Assembly: GCF_030811095.1 (NCBI RefSeq)
Contig: NZ_JAUSQL010000001.1
Span: 558,001-622,000, forward strand
Source of the DNA: Trueperella abortisuis
GTDB lineage: Bacteria > Actinomycetota > Actinomycetes > Actinomycetales > Actinomycetaceae
DNA: 64,000 nt
Direction of reading: 5' to 3'
Position 1 is the first letter of the stretch. Every line of letters starts with the position of its first letter. Below the pieces are notes generated by a model. The model searched no databases. It was not told where the DNA came from and saw nothing but the letters and a program-made list of their open reading frames with translations. A program made the translations under genes and the position numbers. This document shows positions 1-8,369 of the stretch, in pieces.

Positions 1-80
1 CGCAACGAGGGGCGGGATGTGGGCGGCGATGAGTGTAGCCTTTCGGGCGGGTGACGCGGAGGCAAGGAGTAGGGTCTGCA

Positions 81-1763
81 TCATTCCGCCAGGGCGTCGC
101 GCAGGATGTCGAGGCCGACCGAGCCGATGGAGAGCGCCCGCATGTGCCAGTCCTTCACCGAAAACGCTTCGCCGCGGGCGGCCGCCCGGGCCGCGGCGTC
201 GGCGCGCAGCTGCTTCCAGATCCGGTGCCCGATCTTGTACGACGGCGCCTGCCCGGCCCAGCCGAGGTAGCGATCGAGCTCGAAGGCGAGGAAGGAACGG
301 TCCATGGCCACGTTGTCCTGGAGGAACTGCCAGGCCACCTCTCGCGTCCAGGTCGGCGAGATGTGCTCGTAGCCCTTCGGGGAGGGTTTGCCCAGGTGGA
401 ATCCGATGTCCAGGGCGACGCGCGTGGCGCGCAGGCGCTCGGAGTCGAGCACGCCCATGCGGTAAGCGGGCTCGTCCTGGTAGCCGAGCTCAGCCATGAG
501 TCCCTCGGCGTAGAGCGCCCAGCCTTCCCCATGTCCGGAGTTCCAGCACAGGTGGCGCCGCCAGTCGTTGAGCGAGTCCTTCATGTAGGTTGCCATGCCC
601 ACCTGCAGGTGGTGGCCGGGCACACCCTCGTGGTAGACGGTGGTCTTCTCCTGCCACGTGTGGAACACGTCCGTCCCCTCCGGGACGGACCACCACATGC
701 GCCCGCCGCGGGAGAAATCATCCGAGGGGCCCGTGTAGTAAATGGCGCCGGTGCCCGAGGGTGCGATCATGCACTCCAGCTTGCGCAGCGGGGTGGGGAT
801 GTCGAAGTGTGTGCCGTGCAGGTCGTCAAGCGCACGGTCCGAGGTCTCCTGCATCCAGGCCTTGAGCGCGTCCGTGCCGTGAATCTGGTAGGCCGGGTCG
901 GCGTCGAGGCGGGCGAGCGCCTCGGGGATGGACACGTCCGCGCCGTAGAGCTCGGCGACGATCTCCTCCTGCTCAGACACGATCCGGGCCAGCTCCTCCA
1001 GGCCCCACTCGTAGGTCTCGTCGAGGTCGAGGGTGGCGCCCGTGGATTCGCGCAGGCGGGGGGCGTAGCGCTCGCGGCCGAAGGCTTCGCTGGCGGCCCC
1101 GTGTGGCAGGATCTGCTCGCGCAGGAAGGCGGCGAGCTCGCCGTAGGCCCGTTGCGCCGAGTCGGCCGCCTGGCGCAGTGAGTCGGCAAGTTCGGGGTGC
1201 GCCGCGCCTCCGCGCGCGGCGAGGTCCGCCAGCGGAGAGCGGGAGCCGGCCTTGTGCTCTGCCTGTGCGATGGCGAGCTCGACCTGCTTGGTGGCCGTGG
1301 GCGGGCCGGACTGGGCGCGGCGCAGCAAGGTTTCTTGCCAGCCACGCAGGGCGGATGCGGTGTTACCCAAACGGCGCGTGATGAGCTGCCAGTCCGCGGC
1401 GCTGTCCTGGGCCATGTTGTCGTAGATCTCCTGAATCGACTGCAGTGGCGAGGCGATGACGTTGATCTCGCCCACCTCCCCGCGCTCGAAGTAGTCGATC
1501 TCTGATTCCAGGCTTGTGGCGAGGGCGGCCTTGGTGACGCGGTCGACGTCGTCGGCGGGCTCGAGCGCGTTCAGTTTGCGTAGGGTGGCGACGTTGAGGT
1601 CGTTGAGGTCGGCCAAGCCCGCGGGGGAGTAGTCGGAGAATCCGCCGTCGTCCTCGCGCCCCAAGCCGAGCGCGGTGACCAGCTCGGGGGTGCGATCGAG
1701 GAGATCGGAGACGTAGCGGTTGGACAGGTTGTCGATGTCAGTTACAGGTCGGGAGACAGTCAT
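81..1763 (-). CDS. DUF885 family protein (putative zinc metallopeptidase)
   Basis: A 560-residue protein of the DUF885 family, thought to be zinc-dependent peptidases or carboxypeptidases. The clearest signature is HEGVPGHH at residues 378-385, followed by GHGEGWALYAEGLM at about 410-423, which carries the conserved glutamates of the family. Length is normal. No signal peptide or membrane segment is visible, so it is probably cytoplasmic. It is monocistronic in this window. The ATG is preceded by TAGTGT six bases upstream and GGAG lies too close to act as a ribosome site, so a leaderless start is likely. Substrate unknown; family call firm, activity inferred. Confidence 0.88.
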   Translation of the reverse strand: MTVSRPVTDIDNLSNRYVSDLLDRTPELVTALGLGREDDGGFSDYSPAGLADLNDLNVATLRKLNALEPADDVDRVTKAALATSLESEIDYFERGEVGEINVIASPLQSIQEIYDNMAQDSAADWQLITRRLGNTASALRGWQETLLRRAQSGPPTATKQVELAIAQAEHKAGSRSPLADLAARGGAAHPELADSLRQAADSAQRAYGELAAFLREQILPHGAASEAFGRERYAPRLRESTGATLDLDETYEWGLEELARIVSEQEEIVAELYGADVSIPEALARLDADPAYQIHGTDALKAWMQETSDRALDDLHGTHFDIPTPLRKLECMIAPSGTGAIYYTGPSDDFSRGGRMWWSVPEGTDVFHTWQEKTTVYHEGVPGHHLQVGMATYMKDSLNDWRRHLCWNSGHGEGWALYAEGLMAELGYQDEPAYRMGVLDSERLRATRVALDIGFHLGKPSPKGYEHISPTWTREVAWQFLQDNVAMDRSFLAFELDRYLGWAGQAPSYKIGHRIWKQLRADAAARAAARGEAFSVKDWHMRALSIGSVGLDILRDALAE

Positions 1764-1775
1764 GACTCCACACTA
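1764..1775 (-). promoter_or_regulatory. Leaderless-type -10 element for DUF885 gene
   Basis: On the minus strand TAGTGT (1770-1775) lies six bases before the ATG at 1763. The spacing would put the transcription start at or next to the start codon. Confidence 0.5.
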
Positions 1776-2068
1776 GTGGCTCTTCTCAATTCGGGCGTAG
1801 TTCGGGGCTTGAGACGTGGGCGTGTCGGGCAATGGGGCTGGAAGCAGGTGCCGGGGGCTCCTGCGGCGACGGGCGCGGGCCTGTCTTCGGCAGTTCACTT
1901 GAGGATGTGGGCCACCTGCCGGTTGCTATATGGGCCTGGGTGGTCTCAGGTTCATGAGTTGTGTCGGGCCCGAATGGCCAGTTTAGTCGTTTGGCGTGAG
2001 ACAGGGCTCGTCGATGCGGGTAGTATTGTGCCAGTTGAGTAAGTTGCGAAAGCTGTTGGCGGACGAGA
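1764..2068. other. Intergenic region between DUF885 gene and cyclase gene
   Basis: About 300 bases separating two divergent genes. It contains the -10 hexamer for the leftward gene (1770-1775) and, near its right end, a TTGGCG box at 2056-2061 that could be a -35 for the cyclase. No convincing gene, RNA or long repeat was seen; the open frames here look like GC-rich chance frames. Confidence 0.5.
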
Positions 2069-2092
2069 ATGAAAGTTGCTAAGCTAGCGCAT
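2056..2092 (+). promoter_or_regulatory. Possible promoter for a shorter, leaderless cyclase
   Basis: TTGGCG at 2056-2061, an 18-base spacer, TAAGCT at 2080-2085, then seven bases to an in-frame GTG at 2093. If used, the first eight codons of the longer reading would be untranslated upstream sequence. Confidence 0.35.
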
Positions 2093-3133
2093 GTGACCCA
2101 TAACACAGAACATGCGGGGTCCTCCGACGAGAATCCAACCACGGTCGAGGCGCACGTGCGCCGGCTGTTGGACGGACCTGCAAAGTACCGGCTTCGCGAG
2201 GCGGCGGAATTGGCCAATATGGACACCGATTCCGTGCGTCGCTTTTGGCGTGCCATGGGCTTTCCCTATATTCAGGATCCGGACGTGCGGCTCTTCACCG
2301 AGTACGACGTCGACGTCATGCGTGCCCACCAGGACATGGTGGAGATGGGCCGCACGGATGAGGACACACAAAACTCGCTCGTGCGCGCGCAGAGCCACCT
2401 GGCCGACCGCCTCGTCCTGTGGCAATACGAGGCCCTCGTCGAGGAGGCCGAGGCGCGCCACGGGCTCGACGAACTCTCCGCCCGCTACTGGGTGCTCGAC
2501 CACATCGGCGACTACGAAGAGTTTCTCATCTACCAGATGAAATATGCTTGGCGGCGCCACCTGGCCTCCTTCCTGCGCCGCACCGAGGTGGAGCTGGAAA
2601 ACCTGCGTGCCGGCAATGACGTCATCCTCCTTTCTCGCGCGCTCGGTTTCGTGGACCTTGTGGCCTTCACCGACCGCTCGGGCCAGCTCTCCCCGCACCA
2701 GCTGGTCGACTTCATCCAGACCTTCGAGTTCACCTGTCGCGACGTCATCTCCGGGCTCGGGGCGCGCGTGGTGAAGATGGTGGGCGACGCCGTGCTCTAC
2801 ATCGCTGACGACCTCAAGACGGGCGCCAAGGTGGTGTCCTCCATTCGCGACGCGCTCCACGCCACGCCAAACATGCCGGAGGTGCGGGCCTCGCTCGTGT
2901 GGGGCGGGGTCGTATCCCGTTTCGGTGACGTCTTCGGCCCGAGCGTCAACCTCGCCTCGCGGCTGTGCGCGATCGCGCCGGAGGGTGCGATCCTGGTTGA
3001 TCGGGACACGGCGGAGGCGTTGCGCGCCCTGGATCCGAAGAAGTATCTGTTGGAGGAGAACATCGGATCCGAGCTACGCGGAATTGGCTTTATCGAGTCA
3101 GCCAGGCTCACAGTCATGCGTGATCAGGAGTAG
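2069..3133 (+). CDS. Class III adenylate cyclase with N-terminal regulatory domain
   Basis: A 354-residue protein resembling mycobacterial Rv1264, in which an N-terminal regulatory domain (here roughly residues 25-180) precedes a C-terminal catalytic domain (about 190-350). Catalytic residues are complete: metal aspartates D196 and D240, ATP-selecting K236 and D287, transition-state N294 and R298 (in VKMVGDAV and GDVFGPSVNLASR). The K/D pair argues for ATP rather than GTP, so it should make cAMP. No membrane segment. The start is uncertain: ATG 2069 has a weak GGA upstream, whereas in-frame GTG 2093 has TAAGCT seven bases upstream and TTGGCG 18 bases before that, which would suit a leaderless start. 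Numbering here is from the ATG. Confidence 0.85.
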   Translation: MKVAKLAHVTHNTEHAGSSDENPTTVEAHVRRLLDGPAKYRLREAAELANMDTDSVRRFWRAMGFPYIQDPDVRLFTEYDVDVMRAHQDMVEMGRTDEDTQNSLVRAQSHLADRLVLWQYEALVEEAEARHGLDELSARYWVLDHIGDYEEFLIYQMKYAWRRHLASFLRRTEVELENLRAGNDVILLSRALGFVDLVAFTDRSGQLSPHQLVDFIQTFEFTCRDVISGLGARVVKMVGDAVLYIADDLKTGAKVVSSIRDALHATPNMPEVRASLVWGGVVSRFGDVFGPSVNLASRLCAIAPEGAILVDRDTAEALRALDPKKYLLEENIGSELRGIGFIESARLTVMRDQE

Positions 3134-3217
3134 AACTTGTATAGTTCCACTTTTGCCATGGAAGTTTCTTTACTAGGCTGAGTCCCAACGGGGTTCACTT
3201 CACGATTGGACGGAAAA

Positions 3218-3895
3218 TTGACAAAGATTTTGCTAGTCGAAGATGACGCAGCGATTTCGGCCCCTCTCGTTCGTGCCTTCTCACGCGAGGGATACGACAT
3301 CGAGGCGGTGGAGACGGGGCGGGGAGCCCTGGAAAAGATGGACGGCCATATCGACCTTGTGGTTCTCGATCTTGGTCTGCCGGACATGGACGGCCTCGAC
3401 GTGGCGCGCACGGCGCGTTCGCGGTCTAAGACCTTCCCGATCCTCATTCTGACTGCCCGCTCGGAGGAGGTGGACATGGTTGTCGGTCTCGACGCCGGGG
3501 CGGACGACTATGTGACCAAGCCCTTCCGGCTGGCCGAGCTCCTGGCGCGCGTGCGCGCGCTGCTGCGCCGCTCGGTGACGGGCGAGGATGGCTCGGATAC
3601 GCTCAAGGCCCAGGATGTTTCGATGGACGTGGACGCCCACCGTGCCTACGTCGGCTCGCGAGAGCTGCAGCTGACGGGCAAGGAGTTCGAACTGTTGCGC
3701 GTGTTGCTACGTGACGCGGGCAACGTCGTCGAACGCGACAAGCTGATGCTGGAGGTGTGGGGGACCGAGGCGGATTCCTCCACGAAGAAGCTCGACATGC
3801 ACATCTCGTGGCTACGCCGAAAGCTGGGCGACGACGTCAACGATCCCCACTACATCACCACCGTCCGTGGAATGGGCTTCCGCTTCGAGGTCTGA
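3218..3895 (+). CDS. OmpR/PhoB-type response regulator
   Basis: A 225-residue DNA-binding response regulator. The receiver domain (1-115) has the acidic pocket E8-D9-D10, phospho-acceptor D51 in VVLDLGLPDMDG, T79 and K101 in VTKPF; the winged-helix domain (about 130-223) ends with the usual TTVRGMGFRFEV. I place the start at TTG 3218, since GGACGG lies four bases upstream and the product then begins TKILLVEDD as in relatives; another in-frame TTG at 3206 adds four residues. It is followed after three bases by its histidine kinase, so the two form an operon. Targets unknown; proximity to LCP and glycan genes suggests envelope control, an inference only. Confidence 0.93.
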   Translation: MTKILLVEDDAAISAPLVRAFSREGYDIEAVETGRGALEKMDGHIDLVVLDLGLPDMDGLDVARTARSRSKTFPILILTARSEEVDMVVGLDAGADDYVTKPFRLAELLARVRALLRRSVTGEDGSDTLKAQDVSMDVDAHRAYVGSRELQLTGKEFELLRVLLRDAGNVVERDKLMLEVWGTEADSSTKKLDMHISWLRRKLGDDVNDPHYITTVRGMGFRFEV

Positions 3896-3898
3896 CCC

Positions 3899-5215
3899 AT
3901 GCGGCGGCGCGCGATTACGATGACGACGGCGGCCGTTGCGGTCGCCGTCCTCATCTTGGGCCTGCCGGGAATGCTATTCGCCATCTCGCTCGTGTGGCAG
4001 CAGGTTCACACGGAGCTGTCCGACCGTGCCACGGCCGCCTCCACGGTGGTGGACCGCATGGCGGCGGACGACCTGTATATTTCGGAGGCGCTGCTGACCC
4101 GGCTCGCCACGAACGGGACGCCCGATAACGCGCACATCGTGGTGAACTATCCGGACGGCACCCGGGTGGAGTCGGACACCAAGGCGCCTGAGAACTCCCT
4201 CGAACAGTCGGTGGTTAACGCGGCGGGCGTGCTCGTGACGGCGTCGGTGCCACGATCGGACATCATCCAGACAATCTCGCTCATGGTGGCCGCCGCGATC
4301 GGGCTCATCCTCGTGGCCTTCATGGCCGGAGTGACTCTCGCGATGAAGCAGTCGCGCAAGATATCGGCGCCGCTCATCTATCTGGCGGCGGCAGCCGAGC
4401 AGCTGGGCGCGGGGCGCGTACGCCCCCAGATACGCCAGTCGGGGATCGAGGAGATCGACCTCATCAGCGACGAGATTGCCCGAAGCGCCGACCGCATGGC
4501 GGGCAGGCTCGCCAAGGAGCGCCAGTTCGCCGCCGATGCCGCCCACCAGCTCCGCACGCCCCTCGCGGCACTGTCGATGCGGATCGAGGAGATCGAATAC
4601 CTCACCGACGATGAGGAGATTATCGAGGAGGTTCACAAGTCCCTCGAACAGATCGACCGACTTACCGGCGTCGTGAGTGAGCTCATGGCCACCTCCCAGT
4701 CCGAGGCGGGTGGCACCACGGAGGCGATCGCGGTCTCGCGCGCGTTTTCCCGGATCAGGGACGAGTGGACGAAACCGTTCGAGCGCGCCGGTCGCGAGCT
4801 CGTGCTCGACCAGGGTTTCGACGGCGCCGTGCTGGCCACCCCCGGATCGCTGTCCCAGATCCTCGCCACACTTGTGGAGAACTCGCTGAAGTACGGCGCG
4901 GGTACGACGTCGGTGTCTGCCGCGGCGGCCGGCAAGTCGGTCATCTTCAAGGTGCGTGACGAGGGGCCGGGTGTGTCCGCCGAGGACGCTGAGGAGATCT
5001 TCGAGAAGGGCTTTTCCACGGGAGGATCGACCGGCATCGGCTTGGCCGTGGCGAAGGAGCTGGCCGAGATCGACGGCGGGCGCCTGAAGCTGACCAATCG
5101 AGAGAAGGCCGAGTTCACGCTGACCCTCTCCGCCCTGCCGAAGTCGTTGGACCCGAACAAGGTGCTGCCTCACGGGGCGATCATGACGGTGGGTGCGCGC
5201 CGCGGCCGGCGCTAA
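3899..5215 (+). CDS. Sensor histidine kinase, partner of the adjacent regulator
   Basis: A 438-residue membrane kinase. It has a first membrane segment at about 8-30, a short extracytoplasmic sensor of about 90 residues, a second membrane segment at about 123-147, a HAMP-like linker, the H-box AAHQLRTPLAALS with H216, N-box LVENSLKYG with N328, and G-boxes DEGPGVS (354) and GGSTGIGLAVAKE (375 onward). All catalytic elements are present. The gene begins three bases after the regulator stop. The small sensor domain has no recognisable ligand fold. The gene converges on gtrA with a hairpin in between. Confidence 0.92.
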   Translation: MRRRAITMTTAAVAVAVLILGLPGMLFAISLVWQQVHTELSDRATAASTVVDRMAADDLYISEALLTRLATNGTPDNAHIVVNYPDGTRVESDTKAPENSLEQSVVNAAGVLVTASVPRSDIIQTISLMVAAAIGLILVAFMAGVTLAMKQSRKISAPLIYLAAAAEQLGAGRVRPQIRQSGIEEIDLISDEIARSADRMAGRLAKERQFAADAAHQLRTPLAALSMRIEEIEYLTDDEEIIEEVHKSLEQIDRLTGVVSELMATSQSEAGGTTEAIAVSRAFSRIRDEWTKPFERAGRELVLDQGFDGAVLATPGSLSQILATLVENSLKYGAGTTSVSAAAAGKSVIFKVRDEGPGVSAEDAEEIFEKGFSTGGSTGIGLAVAKELAEIDGGRLKLTNREKAEFTLTLSALPKSLDPNKVLPHGAIMTVGARRGRR

Positions 5216-5238
5216 GAATTCGGCGTGAGCGCCCGGCC
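5204..5238. terminator. Hairpin between convergent kinase and gtrA genes
   Basis: GGCCGGCGCT (5204-5213) pairs with AGCGCCCGGCC (5228-5238) with one bulge across a 14-base loop. It spans the kinase stop codon and could terminate both convergent units. There is no T-run. Confidence 0.4.
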
Positions 5239-5239
5239 A

Positions 5240-5707
5240 CTAGGACTGCGGTGCTTTGGTAAAGACGAGGTAGCGGTAGCACACGTAGCGGAACGCGGTG
5301 CCGAGCACGAGGCCGACGATGTTGGCCGAGATGTTGTCAGCGAGCTGAGAGTCGAGTCCGAGGATGTATCGCGAGAAGCCGAGGCATCCGAGGGCGATGA
5401 GCAGGCCGCCGATGTTGATCGCGAGGAAGAGAACAAACTCCCGCCCCCGGCTCTTATCAGACTTGTTGTGGAACGTCCACATCCTGTTGACCACCCACGA
5501 GAAGATGATCGAGACGAAGACGGACAGGGTCTTGGCCACCATCGGCGCGTCCCACGGCAGGTGGATCGCCCCGGAGTAGGCGAGGAAGTTAAACAGGCCC
5601 ACGTCCACGACGTACGAGCCCAGCCCGACCGTGCAAAACTGTATGAACTCCACCAGCCACTGCCTCAACGTCTGACCGCGTAGGAGCTTGGCCACAAGGT
5701 CGTGCAT
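5240..5707 (-). CDS. GtrA family membrane protein
   Basis: A 155-residue GtrA/DPMS-type small membrane protein with four predicted helices (about 24-46, 55-75, 88-108, 120-140) and the conserved NRMWTF motif (NRxWTF in the family). GtrA proteins are implicated in moving polyprenyl-phosphate sugars across the membrane for glycan decoration. The ATG directly abuts the stop codon of the LCP gene upstream, so it is the last gene of a three-gene operon with two LCP ligases. No dedicated partner glycosyltransferase is in the operon; which sugar it handles is unknown. Confidence 0.9.
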   Translation of the reverse strand: MHDLVAKLLRGQTLRQWLVEFIQFCTVGLGSYVVDVGLFNFLAYSGAIHLPWDAPMVAKTLSVFVSIIFSWVVNRMWTFHNKSDKSRGREFVLFLAINIGGLLIALGCLGFSRYILGLDSQLADNISANIVGLVLGTAFRYVCYRYLVFTKAPQS

Positions 5708-7096
5708 CTAGAAGCTCGCGAAGGAATCGGGGGTGAGGCTGCCGTCGCGCAGGTCGATCCAGAATTGTTCGGCCTCGTCCGCCAGGAGAACCGTGGAGGA
5801 TCCGCCCGGGCCGGGGTAGTTCAGCGAGGCGATTGGGGGCGCTCCCTTCAGCCCATCGGGGCCGATCGTGTCGCGGAGGGCGAGGCCGGCGTAGCCGACG
5901 TCCATGAGTGAGGCGTCGTCGTCGACCGTGAGGGTCTCGGCTACCGAACCGACCAGGCGGCGCTGGGCAAACGGGTTGAGAACGGTGGCCGGAGAGAGCG
6001 CCTTGTCGATGATCTTCGCCACCACCTGACGCTGGCGTTCGGTGCGGCCGATGTCGCCGAGCGGATCCGAGTAGCGCATGCGGGAGAAAGACAGGGCGGT
6101 GGTGCCGTCCGCGACGTGGCAGCCGGCGGTCCATTGGAGGCCGGAGTACTCGTCGGAGACGTCGTAGTCGAGGCAAAGCTCTACGCCGCCCACCGCGTCG
6201 GTGAGCTCCTTGACGCCGTCCATGCCGATTTGAATGTAACGGTCGATGGTCAGGCCGGTGAGCTCCTCGACGGTCTGGACAAGGTATTGCGCCCCGCCGT
6301 AGGAAAATGCACCGTTGAGCTTGCCGTTTGCGTCGGAGTCGGGATAGTGGACGAGCGTGTCGCGCGGGATGGACACGAGCGCCGCAGGGCCCGACTCGGG
6401 CTTGTGCAAGAGCATGATCGTGTCGGCGCGATGGCCCTCCGTGGGATCGTTGACCGCCTCACCGCGCTCGTCGGAGCCGACGATGAGGTAGGTGGTTCCC
6501 GGCGTGTCCGGCGCGCCGGAGAGCGCGGAGGCGTGGGTGAGCTTGTCGTTGCCGTAGCCGTAGAGGTAGAAGACCCATGCGAGGATCGCGATGAGCACCG
6601 CCAAGATCAGCGCCAGGATCCTCTTTCCCCACGAGCGCTTTTTGCGCGGGCGAGCCGGACGCTCGGGTAACCCGGGCTGGACGACGTTCGGGTGATCCAC
6701 TGACTGCACGCGGCCCTGGTCCGCGCGGTACCGGCCTTCAGAAAACTGGCCCTGGGGGAGATAGGACGGGGGAGGCGTGACCGGGCCCTGCGTCGGGCGC
6801 GCCGATTCGGCCGCGGGTGCGGGGGCGGACGCGGAGGCCGACCCGGACGCGGAGGCGGGTCCGGAGGATGGTGCAAACGAGGCCGGCCTGGCCTTGTTCG
6901 CAAACGCTGAACGACGAACGGGCCGCCGGGGCGCGCCCGCGCTAGGAGCGGACTTACCGGCGTCGGTGCGGAGGGGGCGGCCCTGGCCGGCACGCGGCTG
7001 GCTGGCCTGCTCACGGCTCTGGCCGACCGGGCGGGCACCCTCAACGGAAGGGCGCTGGCGGCGATTGCGGGGCTCGAAAGACGGTGGCTGGCTCAT
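5708..7096 (-). CDS. LytR-CpsA-Psr (LCP) family protein, first of a pair
   Basis: A 462-residue LCP protein. These enzymes transfer lipid-linked glycans onto peptidoglycan outside the membrane. The cytoplasmic N-terminus (about 1-150) is long, low-complexity and rich in Ala, Pro and Arg. A single membrane helix follows (about 155-180), then the LCP domain with VGSDERGE, HRADTIML, SIPRDTLV and KLNGAFSYGG, including the arginines and aspartates that bind the pyrophosphate lipid. I start it at ATG 7096, because GGAGG lies five bases upstream; a TTG one codon earlier is too close to that site. It overlaps the preceding LCP stop by one base, indicating translational coupling. Confidence 0.92.
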   Translation of the reverse strand: MSQPPSFEPRNRRQRPSVEGARPVGQSREQASQPRAGQGRPLRTDAGKSAPSAGAPRRPVRRSAFANKARPASFAPSSGPASASGSASASAPAPAAESARPTQGPVTPPPSYLPQGQFSEGRYRADQGRVQSVDHPNVVQPGLPERPARPRKKRSWGKRILALILAVLIAILAWVFYLYGYGNDKLTHASALSGAPDTPGTTYLIVGSDERGEAVNDPTEGHRADTIMLLHKPESGPAALVSIPRDTLVHYPDSDANGKLNGAFSYGGAQYLVQTVEELTGLTIDRYIQIGMDGVKELTDAVGGVELCLDYDVSDEYSGLQWTAGCHVADGTTALSFSRMRYSDPLGDIGRTERQRQVVAKIIDKALSPATVLNPFAQRRLVGSVAETLTVDDDASLMDVGYAGLALRDTIGPDGLKGAPPIASLNYPGPGGSSTVLLADEAEQFWIDLRDGSLTPDSFASF

Positions 7097-8274
7097 CAAT
7101 CCTCCAACCGCAGGCCTCCGCCGATGGCCTGCTGGAAAGCGTTGATCTCTTCCTCAGTGCCCTTCATGATAGGGCTATCCGTGTTGCCCATTGCCGCGAT
7201 CTCGGGCAGCGGCTGGTCGTTGCGGATGGCCTCCCACACGTCTGTGGCGGCAGGCGCCGGCCGAACCCGGTTGCCCTCCGGGATGAACGGCATGGTGACG
7301 AAGTGGACGTTGTCCAAAGACAGCCCGCGCAGGGAGTAGGCGAGGCCGCCAAGGTAGGTGATGGAGCCGAGGCTGGGGGAGACGTCGATATTCTCGGTGA
7401 CGTCGTTGAGCACGCCGTACAGTGTGGGCAGATCCGAGACGATATTGAGGGAAAGCGCCTTGGACATGATCGCTTCGACCATTTGCTGCTGGCGCCCGAT
7501 ACGGCTGATGTCGGAGCCGTCGCCTAGCGACTTACGAGCCCGGGCCAGAGCGAGGGCCTGCTGGCCGTCAAGGACCTGGCATCCCGCCTCGAGGTGGAGG
7601 CCGGCCGCCTCGTCGTTCGCCGGCTCTGACAGGCAGATGTCCACGCCTCCGAGGGTGTTGACGATGTCCTGGAAGGAAGCGAAGTCGACCGCCACAAAGC
7701 CGTCGATGTAGATGTTCGACATTTCCTCGACCGTGCGGATCGAACAGGCGGCCGCGCCGGCGACGTCGCCCTGCTGACCGCCCGTCTGGAAGGCCGAGTT
7801 GAACATCGCGTCGTGCTGCTCGTAGGTGCGCGAGCCGTCCGCGAGGATGCAGGAGGGGATCGTCACCAGCGTGTCGCGCGGGATCGAGACGACGTCGACG
7901 CGCTCGCGGTCCGCCGAAATGTGCATGAGCATCGCGGTGTCCGAGCGCATGCCCGTGATGTAGCCCGAGGCGCCCGCCCCGTCAACGTCGCTATCTCCGG
8001 CGCGCACGTCCGAGCCGAGGACGAGGATGTTGAGTGCCTTGCCCGCGGACTCGTCCGCAGGCGGCGGCGAGGTGGGCCGTTCCTCCGGATCGAAGAACTG
8101 ATCGACGTTGTGCACGTTGATGTTGCCCTGCAGGTTCTGGTAGAGGTAGCCGACCGCGGTGCCGACGCTCAGGAGGAGTGCGAGGAGGACGAGGAGCACC
8201 CAACGGAGTACGGGAACGGCGCTCCCGGCCCGGGAGCGATGTGATGGGCCGCGCTTGGCGGGTGCGAATTCCAT
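7096..8274 (-). CDS. LytR-CpsA-Psr (LCP) family protein, second of a pair
   Basis: A 392-residue LCP ligase and the first gene of a leftward operon with a second LCP gene and gtrA. One N-terminal membrane helix (about 20-45) anchors an extracytoplasmic LCP domain with VLGSDVRAG, MRSDTAMLMH, SIPRDTLVTIPSC and FNSAFQTGG. Several cysteines in the outer domain could form disulfides. Start chosen at ATG 8274, giving MEFAPAKRG: TATGAT lies six bases upstream and no Shine-Dalgarno is present, so the message is probably leaderless; an upstream in-frame ATG at 8310 would place this promoter inside the gene. Rv3267 of Mycobacterium, next to wbbL and rmlD, is the likely functional counterpart. Confidence 0.92.
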   Translation of the reverse strand: MEFAPAKRGPSHRSRAGSAVPVLRWVLLVLLALLLSVGTAVGYLYQNLQGNINVHNVDQFFDPEERPTSPPPADESAGKALNILVLGSDVRAGDSDVDGAGASGYITGMRSDTAMLMHISADRERVDVVSIPRDTLVTIPSCILADGSRTYEQHDAMFNSAFQTGGQQGDVAGAAACSIRTVEEMSNIYIDGFVAVDFASFQDIVNTLGGVDICLSEPANDEAAGLHLEAGCQVLDGQQALALARARKSLGDGSDISRIGRQQQMVEAIMSKALSLNIVSDLPTLYGVLNDVTENIDVSPSLGSITYLGGLAYSLRGLSLDNVHFVTMPFIPEGNRVRPAPAATDVWEAIRNDQPLPEIAAMGNTDSPIMKGTEEEINAFQQAIGGGLRLED

Positions 8275-8286
8275 GTGTCGATCATA
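8275..8286 (-). promoter_or_regulatory. Leaderless-type -10 element for LCP operon
   Basis: TATGAT on the minus strand (8281-8286) is a near-consensus -10 placed six bases before ATG 8274. Confidence 0.6.
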
Positions 8287-8357
8287 GCCGCCGGCGTGCG
8301 TGGGAGGCATCAGCCCGAAGGATGTGCGTCGAGTTTAACGCTGACCTCGGCGTTGAC

Positions 8358-8369
8358 TAAGGTTGAGGC
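8358..8369 (+). promoter_or_regulatory. Leaderless-type -10 element for wbbL
   Basis: TAAGGT (8358-8363) six bases before ATG 8370. TTTAAC about 18 bases further upstream could serve as a weak -35. Confidence 0.5.

Noticed and set aside
51..1181. Long open frame on the plus strand opposite the DUF885 gene
   Set aside because: It mirrors a well-supported family gene; the composition is that of a GC-rich antisense frame and it has no motif or ribosome site.
3974..5173. 399-codon minus-strand frame across the histidine kinase
   Set aside because: Shadow of a kinase with all catalytic boxes; rich in Arg, Gly and His without structure.
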